Assembly (NCBI GenBank): GCA_014529385.2
Contig: CM043959.1
Coordinates: 4,964,545 to 5,028,544 of the forward strand
Origin: Adiantum capillus-veneris
Lineage: Eukaryota; Streptophyta; Polypodiopsida; Polypodiales; Pteridaceae
Direction: 5' to 3'
DNA length: 64,000 nucleotides
Shown piece by piece: positions 60,226 through 64,000 of the stretch (position 1 is its first letter; every line of letters starts with the position of its first letter). The position numbers and the translations under genes are program-made. The notes below the pieces were generated by a model that searched no databases, was not told the origin of the DNA, and was given only the letters and a program-made list of their open reading frames with translations.

Positions 60226-60444
60226 ATGAATAACCCACATGATGATCATTTCTATCGCTTCCACTCTGTACGATCTATTAGAATTAACGTATGGATTAGC
60301 CGTAAAATACACTTTCAACAACGTATAGTGTTTCTCTTCGGCCCTGAAAGGCTCAATGAAATACTTCTATCACCGGATCCCATCATACTACCTCTCATAG
60401 ACTATAATTTTTCTTTTGATGTAAGCGTAGTTATCTTGCTATGA
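60226..60444 (+). CDS. Short ORF in the LTR/leader, paralogous to the next ORF
   Basis: A 72-codon frame: IRINVWISRKIHFQQRIVFL, then LFGPERLNEI, DPIILPLIDYNFSFDVSVVI. The pattern aligns with the next ORF (LFG..RLN.I....P.ILP.I.Y..S.DV). Its TGA overlaps the ATG of that ORF as ATGA. No known family is recognised, and whether it is translated is unknown. Confidence 0.35.
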   Translation: MNNPHDDHFYRFHSVRSIRINVWISRKIHFQQRIVFLFGPERLNEILLSPDPIILPLIDYNFSFDVSVVILL

Positions 60445-60641
60445 ACCAAGAGGATTTGTACACACAATTAATCCCAATCACTAGACAAAATATATATATT
60501 ATGGTAAGCACAAAACTACAATTCCAAAGAACAATTCGTAGCCTATTTGGTCAGCCAAGATTGAATGCCATTAACCCTTTCATATTACCCATGATACGAT
60601 ATGACCATAGCCTTGATGTTTTCATCTTCATATTGTTTTGA
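60441..60641 (+). CDS. Short 'STKLQFQR' ORF in the LTR/leader
   Basis: A 66-codon frame starting MNQEDLYTQLIPITRQNIYI and continuing VSTKLQFQRTIRSLFGQPRL, NPFILPMIRYDHSLDVFIFI. Copies lie at 58.7 kb (inverted) and 55.8 kb. The ATG overlaps the stop of the preceding paralogous ORF. The function is unknown. Confidence 0.4.
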   Translation: MNQEDLYTQLIPITRQNIYIMVSTKLQFQRTIRSLFGQPRLNAINPFILPMIRYDHSLDVFIFILF

Positions 60642-60848
60642 CATTCTCTTTTGCGTTCTTTCTTTGTGTGTGTGAATGCAAGAGAGAAAGAGTGAGTCTT
60701 CTTTGATTGCACTTCTTTCCAAACCCTAGTCTTCATGGCATCTATGGTTTAACTCCTTCATATAGTTTTTGTTGAGTTCTCTCACAAACTCTCACAGCCA
60801 TAAGCCCGGTGCTTTCCTGGCTAGACCGCAAATTTCTCGACATATTTT

Positions 60849-60863
60849 TGGTGAACCCGACGC
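60849..60863 (+). promoter_or_regulatory. Putative primer-binding site of the gypsy element
   Basis: TGGTGAACCCGACGC begins with TGG, as tRNA 3'-CCA complements do, just after the LTR end. It is not the iMet type and the tRNA is not assigned. Confidence 0.5.
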
Positions 60864-60883
60864 GAAACTGCTAGGGTGAGAGT

Positions 60884-62212
60884 TTGTGGGTAACCATGGG
60901 TGATCATGTTGAGCAACAGGGTATGCATTTTGACCCATCAACAATGCAAATGTTTCAAGCATTTGCAATGTTCATGCAACAACAACATGCTACTGAAAGA
61001 AGGGAGATTTCAGCAACGAAGGCCATACAAGCGGTCGTCAACAGAATGGATCAGTTCAATGGCAAAGATGTAACCAAGTACTTACGCGAGTATGTGAAGG
61101 AGATGGAGCTGCATCGCGTGTCAGAAGGTGAGATGATTCAAAGCTTTGAGCTAGTTGTTGCTCCAGAAATTAGGGAGCATGTTAGGGCAATTAAAGATGG
61201 GCATGGGAGAAATTGGGAAGAACTCAAAGTAGCTTTAAAGGAGGAATATTTCATGGAGGACTCTGAGAGAGTGACCAAAAGGACATTCTTAGAATGGGTA
61301 GTCAAGCCAAAGCAAGGACTATCAATAACAGAGCTACTTAGGGAATTTGAGCGGCGCTATGCACAACTCACTAGGACAGAAAGGGCCACACTAGATGCAG
61401 AAAAGACAGATCTTTTCTTACAAGCTGCAGGTAAAGAGTTTCAAGAAAATTTGGAGCTTCTTCTTGAAGATAAAGATGATGAGCAAGGACTAAAGACCGA
61501 CTGGAATGAGGTTGAAGGTGCTGTCTCACTGCTTGCCAAACGACAAAGAAGAAGGGACAAGATGGTAGTAAACACTACAAGTCCTTCCACCTCAACTTCT
61601 GACAAAATGGTAAAGCCTACTTTTATCGCTCCTAAGTTTGATGAGTCCATGCTAGATGAGCTTGTGAAGGGAATGCGTGACTTGAAGGTGAAGTTTGCAA
61701 AGCTTGAAGAAAAAGGCCAACCATCAGGGTCACTTCCTAGGCAAAGACAACAGCCCAAAGAAGGGTTTGTTAATAGATGTATTTGGTGCGATAGTACAAA
61801 CCATGTAAGAAGGGATTGTGATGATTTTAGTGATGCTTTGTCAAAAGATGTTGTCTTTTTTAAGGATGGTAAAATCCACTTAAGAGAGACAGGTCTACCC
61901 TTGAGAACTAACTTTGGGAAGAGGGGAATGCAAACCTTAGTTGAAGATATGGCAACCAAGCATGCCACCTCTTCAGTTGAGGCAGCTACTTATGGAGTAA
62001 AAATTGAACATTTTTGTGATGAAGAGGTGAGTGACCATCATGGTCAAATTTGGCCAAATGTCATGCAATTAGCTAAAAAGGGAAAGCTTACAAAAGAGAT
62101 TCTACATGAAGCAGGTGATTGCATACGTCTAGAAACAGGATGGAATGATCCAGTGGACTCATTGCAGTGCATGCCTACATTACAAAATGCCAACAAAATG
62201 AGGCAATTGTAG
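60884..62212 (+). CDS. Gypsy-type gag polyprotein
   Basis: A 442-codon frame. It could start at 60884 or at the internal ATG 60896 (MGDHVEQQGMHFDPSTMQMF). A capsid-like helical region (MDQFNGKDVTKYLREYVKEM, FERRYAQLTRTERATLDAEK) is followed by a CCHC knuckle CIWCDSTNHVRRDC (CX2CX4HX4C) near residue 305. Gag packages the element RNA. After about 62165 the natural reading seems to move to another frame (next entry), so the last residues to the TAG at 62210 may be frameshifted. Confidence 0.88.
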   Translation: MWVTMGDHVEQQGMHFDPSTMQMFQAFAMFMQQQHATERREISATKAIQAVVNRMDQFNGKDVTKYLREYVKEMELHRVSEGEMIQSFELVVAPEIREHVRAIKDGHGRNWEELKVALKEEYFMEDSERVTKRTFLEWVVKPKQGLSITELLREFERRYAQLTRTERATLDAEKTDLFLQAAGKEFQENLELLLEDKDDEQGLKTDWNEVEGAVSLLAKRQRRRDKMVVNTTSPSTSTSDKMVKPTFIAPKFDESMLDELVKGMRDLKVKFAKLEEKGQPSGSLPRQRQQPKEGFVNRCIWCDSTNHVRRDCDDFSDALSKDVVFFKDGKIHLRETGLPLRTNFGKRGMQTLVEDMATKHATSSVEAATYGVKIEHFCDEEVSDHHGQIWPNVMQLAKKGKLTKEILHEAGDCIRLETGWNDPVDSLQCMPTLQNANKMRQL

Positions 62213-62427
62213 AAGAGAAGCGCAGACGTGAGAATGCTGATGAAGGACCATCAAAAAGAGCTTCTAGAAGTGGGGGAAGAAGCGACTCAATGCCTTCTCA
62301 AACACCCTCAACACAAGGAGCATCTCCACCTGAAGTACTCATGGAGGAGTCTACAACAGGAAACAAGAAAGAGCCAACGAAAGGTAAGACAAAAGGCCCA
62401 ACTTATAAAGTACAATCTGAAAATTGA
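62167..62427 (+). pseudogene. Gag-pol linker in a shifted frame
   Basis: The frame 62167-62427 reads KRRRENADEGPSKRASRSGG, TPSTQGASPPEVLMEESTTG, GPTYKVQSE, low-complexity sequence like the linkers of gypsy gag. The frames before (gag) and after (protease) are both in the other phase, which implies two opposite indels near 62165 and 62425. Confidence 0.55.
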
Positions 62428-63271
62428 GGTTGCTACAGATTTAAAGAAAGTCTTAGAGGAAAGGATCTTGAATAGCAAGATTGAGTTTACTCTGGGAGAA
62501 GTTCTTGGCATTGCAAAGCGTGAATTCCATGAGGAGATCATTGACATCATCAAGAGAAAGAGGCAAACCCTTGCTGAAGTTTCTCGTCCACAAGCTGAAG
62601 GGGAAACCTCAAAGACACAAGGGATGCACCTGCAAAATAAGGAGAATGATGGAGCTGTGGTAGGATTCTACCAATCTAGTGGGAGAGTGAAGCAAGTGTA
62701 TTTCTCAAATGATGATGAAGAAGTTGAAGATATTCCTAGGAGTTACTATTCACGAAGTCATTGGGCAAGGGCTACTACAGAAACTTTGGTCAAGGTAGGT
62801 GATCTTGAAGAGCCATTTGTTGCCTTGATTGACCATGGTTCAGAAATAAACATAATGTCAAAGAGTCTCTACAACAAGTGCAAATGGCCGATGGACACAG
62901 ATCATGGCTGGATGGTAAAAGTGGCAAACAATTCATCCGGTGAATTGTATGCAGCATGTCCAGGTGTGAAGGTAACAATAGGTGATGTAAAGATTGACCA
63001 AAACTTCTTTGTACAGGATACATCTTCATATCATCTCATCCTTGGACAGCCCTACATTGTGGGAGTTCGAATGGAAACAAAGGTAATGGACGATGGTTCA
63101 GCATATGCTAGGGTACGTAGCAAAGATGGTAAACGTGCTGTCCAATTTCTCACAGTTTGTGTAAACCATGAAAGAAATCGTGACAACCTCAGAGAACATC
63201 CTCTACCAAAGGTGAGCAAAGAGTTTCATGATCATAGAGAAATGATGGGTTTTGGCCAAGTACCATTGTAA
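62228..63271 (+). CDS. Gypsy-type protease region of pol
   Basis: The meaningful part starts near 62425 with IEVATDLKKVLEERILNSKI, GEVLGIAKREFHEEIID. The protease active site is ALIDHGSEINIMS (Asp-His-Gly in place of Asp-Ser/Thr-Gly), with the second block YHLILGQPYIVGVRME. The frame continues to TAA at 63269. Pol resumes shortly after in another frame. The residues encoded before about 62425 (62228-62424) appear out of frame. Confidence 0.8.
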   Translation: MRMLMKDHQKELLEVGEEATQCLLKHPQHKEHLHLKYSWRSLQQETRKSQRKVRQKAQLIKYNLKIEVATDLKKVLEERILNSKIEFTLGEVLGIAKREFHEEIIDIIKRKRQTLAEVSRPQAEGETSKTQGMHLQNKENDGAVVGFYQSSGRVKQVYFSNDDEEVEDIPRSYYSRSHWARATTETLVKVGDLEEPFVALIDHGSEINIMSKSLYNKCKWPMDTDHGWMVKVANNSSGELYAACPGVKVTIGDVKIDQNFFVQDTSSYHLILGQPYIVGVRMETKVMDDGSAYARVRSKDGKRAVQFLTVCVNHERNRDNLREHPLPKVSKEFHDHREMMGFGQVPL

Positions 63272-63299
63272 AGCAGGATTGCAGTGGTACAGAAAGAAA

Positions 63300-64000
63300 A
63301 AGGGTCTCGCCTGATGCAAAAATAGGTGAAGCATTTTTAACGAGCTCCTTGGTAACAAAGAATGGATCAGTATGTTTTACAAAACTTGAAGATTTGAAGA
63401 GATGTGAGAAGCAATATGTGCATAATGTACAAATAGGCATGAAAAAGAGTGGGTTGCTAGAGCCTACTGAAAATGTTTTGGGTTTGTGTGAACAAGTTTC
63501 TTTTGTAGATACTATGGGTGAGCTTGATGCTATAATGAGGTCTAGTTTGCATCTTGAAAATGAAGTTGTGGAAGTTTGCTCTATGGAAATGTATCAAGTA
63601 ATAGAAGCCTTTAAAGAAAGCCAAACAGTAGGCCCAGAAGTCCATGTTGAAACTAAATACAAGAGTGTAGCAAAAAAGGTGAAACCAGTAGCTTCACCCT
63701 TACCACCCAACAACAGGGAAAAGATTGAACAGGCTTCTTTACAACCAAGTTTGCGGAATCCTAAAAAGATCGGGCATACCTTCACAAAGGAGTCCTTTCA
63801 AGAGTTGCAGATTGGTTGCGAGGAGTTTCTAACACAGGAGGAGACAAAGTGCTTCAAAGAAATGCTTTCAAAGCATGGTAAGGCTTTTGCATTTGAGCCA
63901 CATGAGATAGGATGTGTGGATCCTTATATTGTAGCTCCTATGGTAATTTTCACAATACCTCATGTGCCTTGGAATCTGCGGCCTATTCCGGTTCCAAAGG
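63300..64000 (+). pseudogene. Gypsy-type pol, linker and start of reverse transcriptase (runs off the window)
   Basis: An open frame without an early ATG runs from about 63308 to the window end. The sequence DAKIGEAFLTSSLVTKNG leads to ELQIGCEEFLTQEETKCFKE, KHGKAFAFEPHEIGCVDPYI, then PMVIFTIPHVPWNLRPIPVP. The last segments match the stretch before RT in gypsy pol (L....FAF...EIG, W..RPIPVP). A one-base shift near 63290 separates it from the protease frame. The RT active site lies outside the window. Confidence 0.8.

Larger units (their letters stand above)
58900..60842 (+). repeat. Probable 5' LTR of the gypsy element at 60.8-64 kb (left end not fixed)
   Basis: It ends TTTCTCGACA six bases before a primer-binding-like TGGTGAACCCGACGC. 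It holds a canonical TATA box CCTATAAAAGGGG at 59681-59693. The left boundary is unclear because the 3' LTR lies outside the window. A left limit near 58900 is inferred from the end of the inverted arm. Confidence 0.5.

Noticed and set aside
60226-60641. Chloroplast-derived gene fragment
   Set aside because: The peptide style (Ile/Phe/Arg-rich) suggested an organelle origin, but I could match it to no plastid gene, and copies track with the LTR ends.

Overview
The window is a repeat-dense stretch of a large plant nuclear genome. The evidence is spliceosomal GT-AG introns, chromodomain Ty3/gypsy and Ty1/copia remnants primed by initiator-Met tRNA, several non-LTR elements, and dozens of long dinucleotide microsatellites, mainly (CT/GA)n and (TG/CA)n. 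The species cannot be read from the sequence. A fern, lycophyte or other large-genome plant is an inference. I saw no rRNA or tRNA gene, no CRISPR array and no undamaged host gene.

Layout. 1-3.2 kb: a LINE ORF2 with a (CT)n tail. 4-7.6 kb: an older decayed LINE. 7.9-8.8 kb: gag zinc-knuckle debris and an LTR-like remnant. 9.3-13.5 kb: a broken multi-exon transposase-like gene whose large intron carries a ~174-bp tandem satellite. 13.5-15.6 kb: a compound (CT)n plus palindromic-spacer satellite. 15.7-23.3 kb: mostly noncoding, with a possible SINE dimer, a LINE 3' end and many microsatellites. 23.3-26.3 kb: a non-autonomous LTR element. 27-30.5 kb: gypsy and copia pol debris. 30.9-33.5 kb: a second, younger non-autonomous LTR element with 319-bp LTRs, inserted inside a (TG)n tract. 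33.6-38.3 kb: noncoding with GA/CT/CA arrays. 38.3-39.6 kb: a 5'-truncated copy of the first LINE, inverted. 39.6-43.3 kb: the most unusual locus, with a histone-H3-fold coding remnant, an intron-containing Ulp1-like protease gene and a convergent unknown gene. 44.85-53.88 kb: a complete chromovirus (gypsy, minus strand) with perfect 5-bp target duplications, nested in a copia remnant. 55.8-58 kb: a fragment of a related chromovirus. 58.4-60.84 kb: inverted and direct copies of an LTR/leader segment containing short paralogous ORFs. 60.85-64 kb: another gypsy-type element, plus strand, running off the window in pol.

The genes do not form a host pathway; almost all belong to independent, partly nested mobile elements. 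Two loci look less ordinary: the DDE-like multi-exon gene (9.3-13.5 kb) and the H3-like/Ulp1-like cluster (39.6-43.3 kb). Both keep protein-level conservation and introns, and neither fits the standard LTR or LINE gene sets. All homology statements come from motif reading; no database search was possible.
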